A DNA stretch of 64,000 bases from Oryzobacter telluris. Its GTDB lineage: Bacteria > Actinomycetota > Actinomycetes > Actinomycetales > Dermatophilaceae. The notes under the pieces were generated by a model, which did no database searches, was not told the origin of the DNA, and worked only from the letters and a program-made list of their open reading frames with translations. The position numbers and the translations under genes are program-made. Shown here piece by piece: positions 33,801-40,423 of the stretch; positions within the stretch are counted from its first letter, which is position 1, and every line of letters begins with the position of its first letter. The stretch covers positions 558,001-622,000 of the forward strand of contig NZ_CP170723.1 of NCBI RefSeq assembly GCF_043099285.1, written 5' to 3'.

Positions 33801-36014
33801 GACGTCGGTCATTTGCACCCCGGTCGCGGCATCGGTCCCGGCGTTCCGGTATGCGAGTGAGTAGGTGATGGTCTGACCCGGTGCCACGGTCGAAACGGCG
33901 GTCTTCGTGAGCTTGAGGTCAGGCGACCCGGGAGCAGTCCGCGGCTTCGTGAAGGCGAGTGTGCCGCCGCCAGGCGTGAGCTGGACCGCCAGCGAGTTAC
34001 CGGTGAAGTTGTGAGCTCCGGCCATCAGCTGCGTCGAGAACTGAATCCATCCCTCCGCGTTGGAGGTCAGTTTGACGTCAAACCTGTACGTGTACGTCTC
34101 CGCGCCCGACCCGTTCGTGGCCTTGGAAAACGCGACGTTGGTCAGGGTGACGTTGCTGCTGCGGTTTGCCGGGTCCTGCAGACCTTCGAGGATGTCGAGG
34201 CCTTGGCTTCCGGACTTGGAGTGGTCAATATCGAGAGTCAATGTCGTCGTGGACGCGTTCGCCTGGTTGGCCTGGAAGTAAACCCGCATCGGGACGGTGT
34301 CGAGCTCGCTCCAGCCGGGTGTGGTGGAGTTGAGGCTGGTGGTCTGCCAAGGCGACGTACAGCCCGAGCCGGTCGTGCAGGCGGGATTGTCCTGAGCCTG
34401 AATCTGCGCGCTGACGTTGGCTGCGGCGACGTACGGGCCGACGATGGGGCCGCCGCTGCCGGCGACACCCGCGGGGACGACGGACGAGGTCGAGGTGTCG
34501 CCCAGGGCGCGTGCGAGATTGACGCGGCCGTTACCGGTGTCGGCAACGGTGCCTGCGGCGTCCGCCGTGCGGGCGAGGCGACCGACCACGACCCCGTTCG
34601 AGGCGGAGGGGTCGTTGGCCCTGACGAGAGCTGCGGAGGCCGCGGTGATGGCGGCCGCGGCGGAGGTGCCGGTGATCGATGCGGCGCCGGTGGCGATGTC
34701 GTCACCGGGAGCGGCGAGGAAGGTGTCGTCACCCGAGTTGGAGCCGGACCACAAGGCGTCGACACGGTCGGTGGCGGAGACGCCGACGACCTTGGCGAGC
34801 CCGGCCGGGTAGGTCGCGACCGTGGAGGCGTCGTTCCCCGTGGCGGCGACGAGGACGACGCCCTTCGACCAGGCGTAGTCGGCGGCGGCCTGGAGCGCCT
34901 CGCTGCGACCCGGGTTCGAGAACGACATGAGGATCACGTCGGCGCCGTGGTCCGCGGCGTACACGACGCCGGCGACGATGTCGGAGTCCTGGCCGGTGCC
35001 GTCAGCACCCAGGACCTTCACGGGCATGACGCTGACGCCGTGATACCCGACGCCGGCGATGCCGGTGTCGTTGTCCGTGCCCGCCGCGACGATGGAGGCC
35101 ATCGCGGTGCCGTGACCGTTCGCGTCATCGGTGCCACTCACGCCCTCGAGCATGGAAGCACCGGAGAGCACCTTGCCGGTGAGGTCTGCCGTCACGTCGA
35201 CGCCGGTGTCCAGCACGGCGACGGTCGCCGACCCGGACGGAGTCACGGTGCCGTATGCCGAGTCCCACTCGATCTTGGGCAGGGCCCACTGGGAGTCGTA
35301 CGACGGGTCGTTCGGGGCGCCTTGGGCCTCGCGCACCTTGTCGGCCTCAACCCGGAGCACGTCCGGGTTCGCCCGAAGGGCGTCCACGCCCGCGGCGGTG
35401 AGGGAGGCGGAGTGCATCCGCAGGGCGGGAACGGCTCGGGTGCTGACGGCGTCAACGGCGTCCAGGTCGGTGCGCTGTTCCGCACTGGTGACACCTGACA
35501 CGAACTCGACGATGAAGTCGCTCCGTGGAGCAGGTGCCGCGACGGTGGGGGTGGACGAAGGTGACGGGGTGTCGGCAGGCGCAGGGTCATCGACCACCAA
35601 CGTGAACGAGGCCGGCTCGAAGTCGAAGGACCCGCTCGTGCCGTTGGTCTCTTCCGTGAGCGACACGGTCACGGAACCGGCGCTCACACCGGTGAGGACC
35701 AGGGGGACGGCGACGTCGCAGGAGGTGAAGTCCAGGGTTGCCACGTTCGCCGTGGCAATGCCCGTGACATCGAGGTTGACCGCGGCGGTCAGCGTGGCCT
35801 CGCTGCCGACGTTGCACCCCTCGGCCCCATCGTCGTTCGCGGCGGCGACGGAGAAGTTCACGGTCGTGCTTTCGCCGACCACCACGCCCGCGCTTCCTCC
35901 GGCGATCACGTCGTTCTGCAGGCTGTCGGCGAGTGCGGCACCCCCACCGGTGGTGATGACGACGACGGCGACGGTTGCGGTGGCGAGAACGCGCACCATC
36001 GAACGTGGGCTCAT
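24861..36014 (-). CDS. giant secreted subtilase with MBG/YDG repeat array
   Basis: 3717 residues in one frame. Signal peptide 1-29 (ends AALA). A beta domain (about 35-140) and a propeptide-like region (about 165-245) precede an S8 subtilase with D269 (VAVLDTGVD), H301 (GHGTAMAS) and S451 (GTSAAAA). Next come a DUF11 segment, an SdrD-B-like domain (GTVFDDANANGWDETD) and an Ig-like domain. From about 1060 to 3415 there are 29 tandem beta repeats, by my count ten YDG-type (KTYDG) and nineteen MBG-type (KTYG). An Ig-like and a beta-rich C-terminal domain close the protein. No LPXTG anchor or membrane tail is seen, so it is probably released or held non-covalently. ATG 36014 has GGGGAGGG. A cell-surface or matrix role is inferred. 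Confidence 0.92.
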   Translation of the reverse strand: MSPRSMVRVLATATVAVVVITTGGGAALADSLQNDVIAGGSAGVVVGESTTVNFSVAAANDDGAEGCNVGSEATLTAAVNLDVTGIATANVATLDFTSCDVAVPLVLTGVSAGSVTVSLTEETNGTSGSFDFEPASFTLVVDDPAPADTPSPSSTPTVAAPAPRSDFIVEFVSGVTSAEQRTDLDAVDAVSTRAVPALRMHSASLTAAGVDALRANPDVLRVEADKVREAQGAPNDPSYDSQWALPKIEWDSAYGTVTPSGSATVAVLDTGVDVTADLTGKVLSGASMLEGVSGTDDANGHGTAMASIVAAGTDNDTGIAGVGYHGVSVMPVKVLGADGTGQDSDIVAGVVYAADHGADVILMSFSNPGRSEALQAAADYAWSKGVVLVAATGNDASTVATYPAGLAKVVGVSATDRVDALWSGSNSGDDTFLAAPGDDIATGAASITGTSAAAAITAASAALVRANDPSASNGVVVGRLARTADAAGTVADTGNGRVNLARALGDTSTSSVVPAGVAGSGGPIVGPYVAAANVSAQIQAQDNPACTTGSGCTSPWQTTSLNSTTPGWSELDTVPMRVYFQANQANASTTTLTLDIDHSKSGSQGLDILEGLQDPANRSSNVTLTNVAFSKATNGSGAETYTYRFDVKLTSNAEGWIQFSTQLMAGAHNFTGNSLAVQLTPGGGTLAFTKPRTAPGSPDLKLTKTAVSTVAPGQTITYSLAYRNAGTDAATGVQMTDVLPPGVTYVANSCSTPCKYDALTRTLSWKLGTINGGSTSVTRTYRVTVGSAFANNATFTNDAKILSAENDASLADNSSKLTTTVVVPGISGTVFDDANANGWDETDTGLAGATVKLYLDTSNTGANLGVWDAGDTQVGSQIQTPASGDWTFGPLTLGTNRTYFAVRTANPTGYSSSGSVAGSNTNTTTTAPSNDVIKVVFGSGTTGASYNNKFLAQVAQRSTTTTLTRTSGANPSTYGSAVTFTATVTATAGNPSSVGTVTFKDGTTTVCSAVSLSGNTATCTVSNLSVAGSPHSLTAEYSGTTTGTLYQASTSGPVAQTITAKSLAGAFTVSDKVYDGSTSASILTRSLTGVETGDTVTLTGGSATFSDKNVGTAKTVTGSGFTLSGTHAGNYTLGSVATTTAAITAKSLTGSFTSANKTYDGTTTATATNRTLTGVVGAEDVTLTGGTATFADKNVATNKTVTLTGATLSGTQSGNYTLGSVATTTADITAKSLTGSFTSANKTYDGTTTATATNRTLTGVVGAEDVTLTGGTATFGDKNVGTGKTVTLTGATLSGTQSGNYTLGSVATTTADITAKSLTGSFTSANKTYDGTTTATATNRTLTGVVGAEDVTLTGGTATFADKNVGTGKTVTLTGATLSGTQSGNYTLGSVATITADITAKPITVTADPKAKTYGQADPALTYTAPDGSLESGDTFTGSLTRAAGESAGSYAILQGTLSAGTNYAITYVGANLAIGAKTVTGSFTVSDKVYDGSTSASILTRSLTGVETGDTVTLTGGSATFSDKNVGTAKTVTGSGFTLSGTHAGNYTLGSVATTTAAITAKSLTGSFTSANKTYDGTTTATATNRTLTGVVGAEDVTLTGGTATFADKNVATNKTVTLTGATLSGTQSGNYTLGSVTTTTADITARALTVTADAKAKTYGEPEVALTYQVTTGTVATGDAFTGSLTREPGSDVGAYAITQGTLALSGNYDLSFVGADYTITARPITVSAVTDTKTYDGTTSSDQTPTLSPNALVGTDTANFTQSFDTKNVGTGKTLTATGQVQDGNNGNNYAVTFVEDTTGSITARALTVTADAKSKTYGEPEVALTYQVTTGTVATGDAFTGSLTREPGSDVGAYAITQGTLALSGNYDLSFVGADYTITARPITVSAVTDTKTYDGTTSSDQTPTLSPNALVGTDTANFTQSFDTKNVGTGKTLTATGQVQDGNNGNNYAVTFVEDTTGSITARALTVTADAKSKTYGEPEVALTYQVTTGTVATGDAFTGSLTREPGSDVGAYAITQGTLALSGNYDLSFVGADYTITARPITVSAVTDTKTYDGTTSSDQTPTLSPNALVGTDTANFTQSFDTKNVGTGKTLTATGQVQDGNNGNNYAVTFVENTTGSITAKSLTGSFTSADKTYDGSTTATATNRTLTGVVGAEDVTLTGGTATFADKNVATNKTVTLTGATLSGTQSGNYTLGSVTTTTADITAKPITVTADPKSKTYGQADPALTYTAPDGSLENGDTFTGSLTRAAGESAGSYAILQGTVSAGTNYAITYVTADFTIARKALNVNAVADSKTYGATDPTFAWTYTGFITGQDADTVTISGDADCTRTTGESVAGSPYTITCTPGTLSAANYSFTTGTTANFTVGQRPVTITAAPKSKTYGNADPAFTYAISSGSLAFSDAFTGTLTRDAGEDVGTYPITQGTVALSLNYALTYAGANLTITQRAVTITADPKSKTYGDDDPAFTYAITSGTLAYTDAFTGTLTRDAGEDVGTYPITQGTVALNANYALTYAGANLTITQRAVTITADPKSKTYGDDDPAFTYAITSGTLAYTDAFTGTLTRDAGEDVGTYPITQGTVALNANYALTYAGANLTITQRAVTITADPKSKTYGDDDPAFTYAITSGTLAYTDAFTGTLTRDAGEDVGTYPITQGTVALNANYALTYVGANLTIGQRPVTVTAAAKSKTYGYDDPAFTYAISSGSLAFSDAFTGTLTRDAGEDVGTYPITQGTVALNANYALTYAGANLTITQRAVTITAAPKSKTYGNADPAFTYAISSGSLAFSDAFTGTLTRDAGEDVGTYPITQGTVALNANYALTYVGANLTIAQRPITVTADPKSKTYGNADPAFTYAISSGTLAYTDAFTGTLTRGPGEDVGSYTIRRNTLSAGPNYDLTYVSAELTIGQATLNVNAVPKAKTYGDSDPAFTWTYTGFRNGDTSSTTTIGGSAGCTRVTGDSVAASPYTITCTAGSLSALNYGFTTGTTAYLTIGQRPVTVTAAPKSKTYGDADPALTYSITSGTLAYTDAFTGGLTRDPGENVGTYTIRKNTLTAGSNYDLTYLGSNLTIGKATLTVTAKDKVREYGEANPPLDALISGFKRSEDLASSGVTGSPTCSTTATATSPVNGSTGYPITCASGSGPGALAAANYDFAFVTGKLCLTRAPLVITAAAKTRVYGDANPVLTGSIVGLKNADAITASYSTSAIVTSSVGNYAITPAAVDSSPAKLGNYTLTLSDAALTVTRAPLMITAADKTRVYGEANPVLTGSIVGLKNTDAITASYSASATVASSVGNYAIMPTAVDSSPTKLGNYTVTLVNGNLAITRATLTVTADNKTREYGMPEPAFTATISGFKNSENLATSGVSGDASCSTVATYASVTGSYDINCSLGTLSAGNYGFTFAKGTLTITPRRAVVAYIGQTTFVSSGSSSTTAQVTLTASVADPDGRGNLVAGTVDFFDRKSNKMLASGVKVSPVSNTETRTGTATTTITLSTGQYGAEQYLVEVRLAGQFTNDQQYLADPATDAYQATHPVVTVMIPPTAYSTQGAASLAKLASAAGTYADATQGGYTLGMKYNSKGTNPQGQIQLVLQRASGTYYIKSNSISSLAFSGAAGSAPAKDVTIYTKASIYRIESNGTQTSIEGGVTLRVDAHEGCGTSPTCSGSGGDTIGFTVLSSKDSSLYYSNNWAYDSNTKSFRTIQQSVTGANGVVIN
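27488..28873. repeat. 231-base tandem repeats coding MBG modules
   Basis: Six in-register units of 231 bases (77 codons) lie inside the subtilase gene, with unit borders at 27488, 27719, 27950, 28181, 28412 and 28643. The units from 28181 to 28873 are almost identical in DNA, including silent positions. This means recent expansion or gene conversion rather than old duplication. Confidence 0.9.
29641..31080. repeat. three 480-base near-identical repeats
   Basis: Units start at 29641, 30121 and 30601. Each codes one YDG plus one MBG module (160 residues). The copies differ at only a handful of bases visible by eye, for example gttctc against gtcctc in the first line and one base near 30026 against 30506. 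The array must be prone to recombination and is a risk point for sequence assembly. Confidence 0.93.
31811..32575. repeat. three 255-base near-identical repeats coding YDG modules
   Basis: Units start at 31811, 32066 and 32321, each 85 codons of the KTYDGTTT type. Similar units recur at about 29385-29640 and 31081-31335, so whole segments have also been copied at a distance within the gene. Confidence 0.9.
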
Positions 36015-36058
36015 GAGCCCTCCCCTGCGAGCAAAGTAATGGTCAAGTCAAGGTAAAG

Positions 36059-36075
36059 GCAGGTCGCTGACCTGC
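36059..36075. promoter_or_regulatory. perfect palindrome upstream of the giant subtilase gene
   Basis: GCAGGTC, loop GCT, GACCTGC, about 45 bases before the subtilase ATG (36014). It sits where a promoter is expected. An AT-richer stretch with CATTACT-like -10 material lies just downstream on the minus strand. It is a candidate operator for the subtilase gene; the regulator is unknown. Confidence 0.4.
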
Positions 36076-36215
36076 ACAGACGTTTGGGGTACCGGGTTCT
36101 GCGCGGTTGTGCGTCCTCACAGCGGGGACCCAGGTGGGCTATTGACAGGGCCACCGATCGGTGCGGGACGACTGGCGTGTGGCCCGCCGCCGTCCTCCTC
36201 CGTAGGGTCGGGGTC

Positions 36216-37049
36216 ATGGCCGACTCCCTCCCGCCGCCGCTCGCCGTCGAGACCTCGCGCTGCACCGGGGAGGTGCACGACCAGGGCGCGCAGGTCACCC
36301 GCTGGGCACCGGCCGGGGCCGCCCCCGTGCTCTACGTGAGCACGACGGCGCGATTCGAGCCGGGGCGCTCCATCCGGGGTGGGGTTCCCGTCTGCTGGCC
36401 GTGGTTCGGTCCGGGCCGCGCGGGAGGGCTCGAGCCGGCCCACGGCTTCGTCCGCACGGCCGCGTGGGAGCGGGTGTCGGCGGAGGAGGACGACGGCACC
36501 CTCGTCGTCACGCACCACATCACCGACGAGCAGGCGTCCTCGCCCCACTGGCCGCACCGGTACTCCCTCGAGCTGCAGGCCCGCCTCGGGGACACCCTCG
36601 AGCTCACCCTCACGACGACGAACACGGGGGACGCGCCGTTCATCGTCGAGGAGGCGCTGCACGCCTACCTCGTCGTCGGTGACGTCCGCCGGTCCACCCT
36701 CGAGGGCCTCGACGGCCGGTCGTACTTCGACAAGGTCGCCGGGACCGAGCGGGTGCAGTCCGGTCCCGTCGGGTTCGCGGGGGAGACCGACGCCGTCTTC
36801 CGCACGAGCGAGCCGGTCACCGTGGTCGACCCCGTCCTCGGCCGCCGCCTCGTCGTCTCCACCGAGGGAGCCGCCAACGTCGTGGTCTGGAACCCGTGGG
36901 CCGACAAGGCGGCCGAGGTGCCCGACATCGGCGACGACGACTGGACCGGCTTCCTCTGCGTCGAGGGCGCGAACGCCTTCGAGAACGCCGTCACGGTGGC
37001 GCCCGGGGACTCGCACTCGCTCACCTACCGCGTCGAGGTCGAGTCCTGA
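36216..37049 (+). CDS. D-hexose-6-phosphate mutarotase / aldose-1-epimerase-like
   Basis: Protein of 277 residues of the YeaD/aldose-1-epimerase family, which interconverts alpha and beta anomers of a sugar or sugar phosphate. GGVPVCWPWFGPG and the AHGFVRT histidine motif lie in the first half, EALHAYLVVGDV in the middle, and VVWNPWADKA with FLCVEGAN near the end, as in characterised hexose-6-phosphate mutarotases. ATG 36216 matches the family length; the frame is open to 36084. Its stop overlaps the ATG of the AGE-family gene. Confidence 0.88.
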   Translation: MADSLPPPLAVETSRCTGEVHDQGAQVTRWAPAGAAPVLYVSTTARFEPGRSIRGGVPVCWPWFGPGRAGGLEPAHGFVRTAAWERVSAEEDDGTLVVTHHITDEQASSPHWPHRYSLELQARLGDTLELTLTTTNTGDAPFIVEEALHAYLVVGDVRRSTLEGLDGRSYFDKVAGTERVQSGPVGFAGETDAVFRTSEPVTVVDPVLGRRLVVSTEGAANVVVWNPWADKAAEVPDIGDDDWTGFLCVEGANAFENAVTVAPGDSHSLTYRVEVES

Positions 37050-38230
37050 TGAGCGCCGCCGCCGGGCCGTCGTGGCTCGACGCGCCGACCCACCAGGCGT
37101 GGCTGCGCGGCGGGATGGCCGACGTCCTCGGGTTCGCGCTGCCCTCGATCCGCGCCGGTGGCGGCTTCGACTGGCTCGACGCCGACGGTGCCCCGCTGCC
37201 GGGGAAGCGACCGCTGCTCTTCCTCACCGCCCGGATGGCGTGGGCGTCGGCGGTCGGCGTGCGGCACGGCATCCCGGGGTCGGGTGACCTGCTCGACCAC
37301 GCGATGGAGTCGCTCACCGGGCTGCACGCGGACCCGGTGAACGGGGGCTGGTTCACCGAACCCGGCACCGAGACACCGAAGTCCACCTACGACCACGTCC
37401 ACGTCGGGCTGGCGGCGGCGACCGCGCTCGGTGTCGGTCACCCCTCCGCTGGCCGGCTCCTCGAACAGGTCGTCGAGGTCGTCGACACCCACCTGTGGGA
37501 CGAGGACGCCCGCGCCCTGCGCGAGTCGTTCGCCCCCGACTGGACCTCGCCCGAGGCGTACCGCGGAGCCAACGCGAACATGCACGGGGTCGAGGCGTTC
37601 GTGGCGATGGGCCGCGCCACGGGTGACGCCGTCTGGCACGAGCGAGCCCTCGACGTCGCCGACCGGCTGGTCAACCGGGCGGCCCGACAGCACGAGTGGC
37701 TTCTCCCCGAGCACTTCTCGGCGACCTGGGAGGAGCTACCCGAGTACAACCGCGACGACCCGCAGCACCCCTTCCGGCCGTTCGGCGCCACCTTCGGGCA
37801 CTCGCTGGAGTGGGCCCGCTTCCTCCTCCAGCTCGAGGCGTCACCCCTGGTGGGGTCGCCGGACTGGCTGCTCGAGGGCGCTGAGCAGCTGACCCGCCGC
37901 GCCCTCGACGGCGGGTGGGCCCTCGACGGCCGGCCGGGGCTGGTCTACACCGTCGACTGGGACGGCGCTCCCGTCGCCGACGTCCGGCTGCACTGGCCGG
38001 TGTGCGAGGGCATCCAGGTGACGGCCGCCCTGGTCCGTCGGACCGGCGACACCCACTGGGAGGGCTGGTACCGACGCCTCTGGGACCACGCCGCGCGCTA
38101 CTTCGTCGACGGCAACGGCACCTGGCGCAACGAGCTCGACGACGACCTGCGCGAGGCCGGGCAGATCTGGCCCGGACGGCCCGACGTCTACCACTGCCTC
38201 GGCGCGCTCGTCACCCCGCTCGAGGCCTGA
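37049..38230 (+). CDS. AGE-family sugar isomerase/epimerase
   Basis: Protein of 393 residues of the N-acylglucosamine 2-epimerase superfamily, an alpha/alpha barrel. ANANMHGVEAFVAMG, WLLPEHFSATWEE, FGHSLEWARFLLQ and HWPVCEGIQVTAAL hold the conserved His and Glu residues of mannose isomerase and YihS-type aldose-ketose isomerases. That role, rather than N-acetylglucosamine epimerisation, is likely. ATG 37049 overlaps the mutarotase stop, so the pair is coupled: an isomerase with its own mutarotase. It converges on the transglutaminase-like gene. Confidence 0.85.
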   Translation: MSAAAGPSWLDAPTHQAWLRGGMADVLGFALPSIRAGGGFDWLDADGAPLPGKRPLLFLTARMAWASAVGVRHGIPGSGDLLDHAMESLTGLHADPVNGGWFTEPGTETPKSTYDHVHVGLAAATALGVGHPSAGRLLEQVVEVVDTHLWDEDARALRESFAPDWTSPEAYRGANANMHGVEAFVAMGRATGDAVWHERALDVADRLVNRAARQHEWLLPEHFSATWEELPEYNRDDPQHPFRPFGATFGHSLEWARFLLQLEASPLVGSPDWLLEGAEQLTRRALDGGWALDGRPGLVYTVDWDGAPVADVRLHWPVCEGIQVTAALVRRTGDTHWEGWYRRLWDHAARYFVDGNGTWRNELDDDLREAGQIWPGRPDVYHCLGALVTPLEA

Positions 38231-38241
38231 CGCTGCTCCGC

Positions 38242-39063
38242 TCAGGCGAGCGACACGAGGGCCGCCGGGTCGTCCTCCGGCAGTGAGGGCGCGGCCGTGG
38301 CGGTCACCTCGAACCGCGGTGCCCCGGAACGACCCCCGAGACCGGTGGTGATGGCGACGTCGGCCGCGTCACGCCCCGTCCCGATGCGCACCATCGACGC
38401 CCGCGGAGCCAGGTGGGTCGCGTCGACGAGCCGCCACACGCCGTCCACGGCCACCTCGACGACCGCGTGCGCGTCCATCGGCGACAGCCCCGGGGCGTAC
38501 ACCGAGACGTAGCGGGCCGGCATGCCGAGGGCGCGGCACATCATCGTGACGAGGTGCGCGTAGTCGCGGCAGACGCCCTGTCCGGTGAGGAGGGGGGTGA
38601 GGGCGTCGTCGGTGTAGGTGGTCGACCCCGGGAGGTAGAACAGCCGCCGGTGCGCCCACTGCACGATCGCCAGTGCCCGCGACGCGTCGTCGGTGAAGCC
38701 GCCGAACTCCGCTGTGGCGTAACCCTCCACGCGGTCGCTCGGACAGTATCGGCTGGGCAGGACGTAGGTGAGCGCCTCGGCCTCGGTGACGGGCTCGGGC
38801 TCGCGCTCGGCCAGCGAGACCGTGGCGTCGTAGGTGACCGTCACCTCACCCACCGGCGCGTCGATGACGTGCAGCCGGGTGCCGCGGTCGAACAGCACCT
38901 CGTGGTGCGCCACGGGCGACCCGTCGGGGCCGACGACGGTCAGCGACTCGGTGCGCTCGAGGTGGTCGGCCACGGCGACGGACACGGCGATGCGGCCCGC
39001 GTCGTCGACGGGGATGCCGAGGACCACCCGGACGGTGGACGAGGTCGCGCCGGTCACAGCCAT
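38242..39063 (-). CDS. transglutaminase-like cysteine protease domain protein
   Basis: Protein of 273 residues. An N-terminal beta region (about 1-110) precedes a transglutaminase core with catalytic Cys in GQGVCRDYAHL, His in MDAHAVVEVAV and Asp in WRLVDATHLAP. The arrangement matches bacterial transglutaminase-like (SCO-type) proteins acting as proteases or cross-linkers; the substrate is unknown. No signal peptide is seen. ATG 39063 overlaps the upstream transporter by ten bases. GTG 39057, which overlaps its TGA by four, is an equally good start. Confidence 0.87.
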   Translation of the reverse strand: MAVTGATSSTVRVVLGIPVDDAGRIAVSVAVADHLERTESLTVVGPDGSPVAHHEVLFDRGTRLHVIDAPVGEVTVTYDATVSLAEREPEPVTEAEALTYVLPSRYCPSDRVEGYATAEFGGFTDDASRALAIVQWAHRRLFYLPGSTTYTDDALTPLLTGQGVCRDYAHLVTMMCRALGMPARYVSVYAPGLSPMDAHAVVEVAVDGVWRLVDATHLAPRASMVRIGTGRDAADVAITTGLGGRSGAPRFEVTATAAPSLPEDDPAALVSLA

Positions 39064-39632
39064 CCCGCGCCCTGCGCGACGAGGAGTGCTCCGAACACGG
39101 CAAAGGCCACAGCCGCACCGTACTTGATGACCTTCTCGGGAAGCTTCTTGCCCAGCACGGCACCGACGCCGATGGCGAGGGCGTCGGCCACGACCATCCC
39201 GAGCGTGCTGCCGACCCACACCCCGAACCAGCTCTCCTGGGTGGCCAGGGTGATCGTGGCGAGCATGGTCTTGTCGCCGAGCTCGGCGAGGAAGAAGGCG
39301 ACACCGACCGCGAGGAGCGCGGCGCCGGTGGAGCGGCGGGCCTTGTCGGCCTCGTCCTCGGTGAGCTCGTCACCGCGCAGCGTCCAGAGGGCGAAGGCGA
39401 AGAAGGCCAGTCCGGCGACGATCGAGATCGCCCCTTGGTACCGGCTGAAGGCCGTGCCGACCGCGGCGCCGATGGCGACCGAGGCGAGGTGGACGACCGC
39501 AGTCGCGACGGTGATCCCGATGAGGACGTCGCGGACCTTGTAGCGGGTGGCGAACGTCATCGCCATGAGCTGGCTCTTGTCGCCGAGCTCGGCGACGAAG
39601 ATGACGGCGGTACTGAGCAGGAACGCGTACAT
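39054..39632 (-). CDS. UPF0016/GDT1-family cation transporter, probable Mn(II) exporter
   Basis: Membrane protein of 192 residues with six helices in two halves. Each half carries the family motif: AELGDKSQL (near 15) and AELGDKTML (near 115). Bacterial members export manganese; eukaryotic relatives (GDT1, TMEM165) move Ca and Mn. The manganese riboswitch directly upstream supports the manganese role. ATG 39632 lies six bases after GAGGAG. The longer open frame to 39755 lies inside the riboswitch and is not real coding. Confidence 0.92.
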   Translation of the reverse strand: MYAFLLSTAVIFVAELGDKSQLMAMTFATRYKVRDVLIGITVATAVVHLASVAIGAAVGTAFSRYQGAISIVAGLAFFAFALWTLRGDELTEDEADKARRSTGAALLAVGVAFFLAELGDKTMLATITLATQESWFGVWVGSTLGMVVADALAIGVGAVLGKKLPEKVIKYGAAVAFAVFGALLVAQGAGWL

Positions 39633-39638
39633 GTGGGT

Positions 39639-39806
39639 CTCCTCGCGCACCCCGCCGAGGAGCGTCCGGACGCGCCTTCGGCCAGGCGCGCCCGTGGTGG
39701 TGGGTGCGTGCAGTGGCCGAAAGTCTCGTCCGCCACCTGAGGTGGCCCACCGCACCGGACCCGGAGGTCAGCGTGTCGACGCGGCGATTGGGGACTACTC
39801 CCTTTC
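39639..39806 (-). promoter_or_regulatory. second yybP-ykoY manganese riboswitch with masked ribosome site
   Basis: Read on the minus strand, the leader opens GAAAGGGAGTAG and closes GACGAGACTTTC, the class marks. P1 is GAAAG (39806-39802) with CTTTC (39723-39719). A separate hairpin pairs CTCCTC (39662-39657) with GAGGAG (39644-39639), hiding the transporter's ribosome site. A -10 box TAGCGT (39819-39814) sits just upstream, placing the transcript start at the aptamer edge. How the aptamer is coupled to the masking hairpin is not clear from reading alone. Confidence 0.8.
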
Positions 39807-39872
39807 ACCGGGCACGCTACCGGGCACCTCGACGCCGCCGGAAATCGGTGGACGCGGTCGTCCGCGGGTCGG

Positions 39873-40349
39873 TCAGTCCACGCGCCGGGTCGCGTCGATG
39901 AGCGAGGTCAGGCGGTCACGGATGTCCTCGAGCTCGGCGACCTCCATGCCCAGCCGTTCGATGACGGCTGGCGGGATCCGCTCGGCCCGCCGGCGCAGCC
40001 GGCGACCGGACGGTGTGAGGGAGACGGCCACCGCGCGCTCGTCGGTGCGGTCGCGCTCACGGCTGACGTGCCCGGCGGCCTCGAGACGCTTGAGCAGGGG
40101 GGAGAGCGTGGCGGGCTCGAGGCTGAGCCGCTCGGCGATCTCCGAGACCCGCAGCGGGGACTGTTCCCAGAGGGCGAGCATCACGAGGTACTGCGGGTGG
40201 GTGAGGCCCATCGGCTCGAGGATCGGGCGGTAGATCCCGATGACGTTGCGCGACGCGACGGCGAGGGCGAAGCAGACCTGGCGGTCGAGGGCGAGGAGGT
40301 CGACGTCGACGTCCACGGCGCTGGCCTGGATGTTCGGTGGATGGGTCAC
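39873..40349 (-). CDS. OhrR-like MarR-family regulator
   Basis: Regulator of 158 residues. LDRQVCFALAVASRNVIGIYRP and LGLTHPQYLVMLALWE-type sequence are hallmarks of OhrR, including the single redox Cys near residue 26. The winged helix shows SEIAERLSLEPATLSPLLKRLE and the wing ERDRTDERAV. OhrR senses organic hydroperoxides through that Cys. No ohr gene lies nearby, so here it may govern the small protein or the CurA-type oxidoreductase next door. GTG 40349 is the only reasonable start; ribosome site weak. Confidence 0.88.
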   Translation of the reverse strand: MTHPPNIQASAVDVDVDLLALDRQVCFALAVASRNVIGIYRPILEPMGLTHPQYLVMLALWEQSPLRVSEIAERLSLEPATLSPLLKRLEAAGHVSRERDRTDERAVAVSLTPSGRRLRRRAERIPPAVIERLGMEVAELEDIRDRLTSLIDATRRVD

Positions 40350-40395
40350 GATTTCATCGTAGCGGCCGGGGGAGGTATTCTTTGCGTCATAACAC

Positions 40396-40407
40396 TTAGT
40401 GCACTAA
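40396..40407. promoter_or_regulatory. probable MarR/OhrR operator
   Basis: Perfect 12-base palindrome TTAGTGCACTAA in the 74-base gap between the divergent MarR gene and the small-protein gene. It lies beside TTGCGT (40382-40387) and TAACAA (40405-40410), a weak rightward promoter, so binding would block it. Position and symmetry fit a MarR-type operator; the match to known OhrR sites is only loose. Confidence 0.6.
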
Positions 40408-40423
40408 CAATCTGGAGGACGCC

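Noticed and set aside
34011..35498. 495-codon plus-strand open frame
   Set aside because: Lies opposite the subtilase catalytic domain, whose triad and motifs are clear; composition is that of an antisense shadow.
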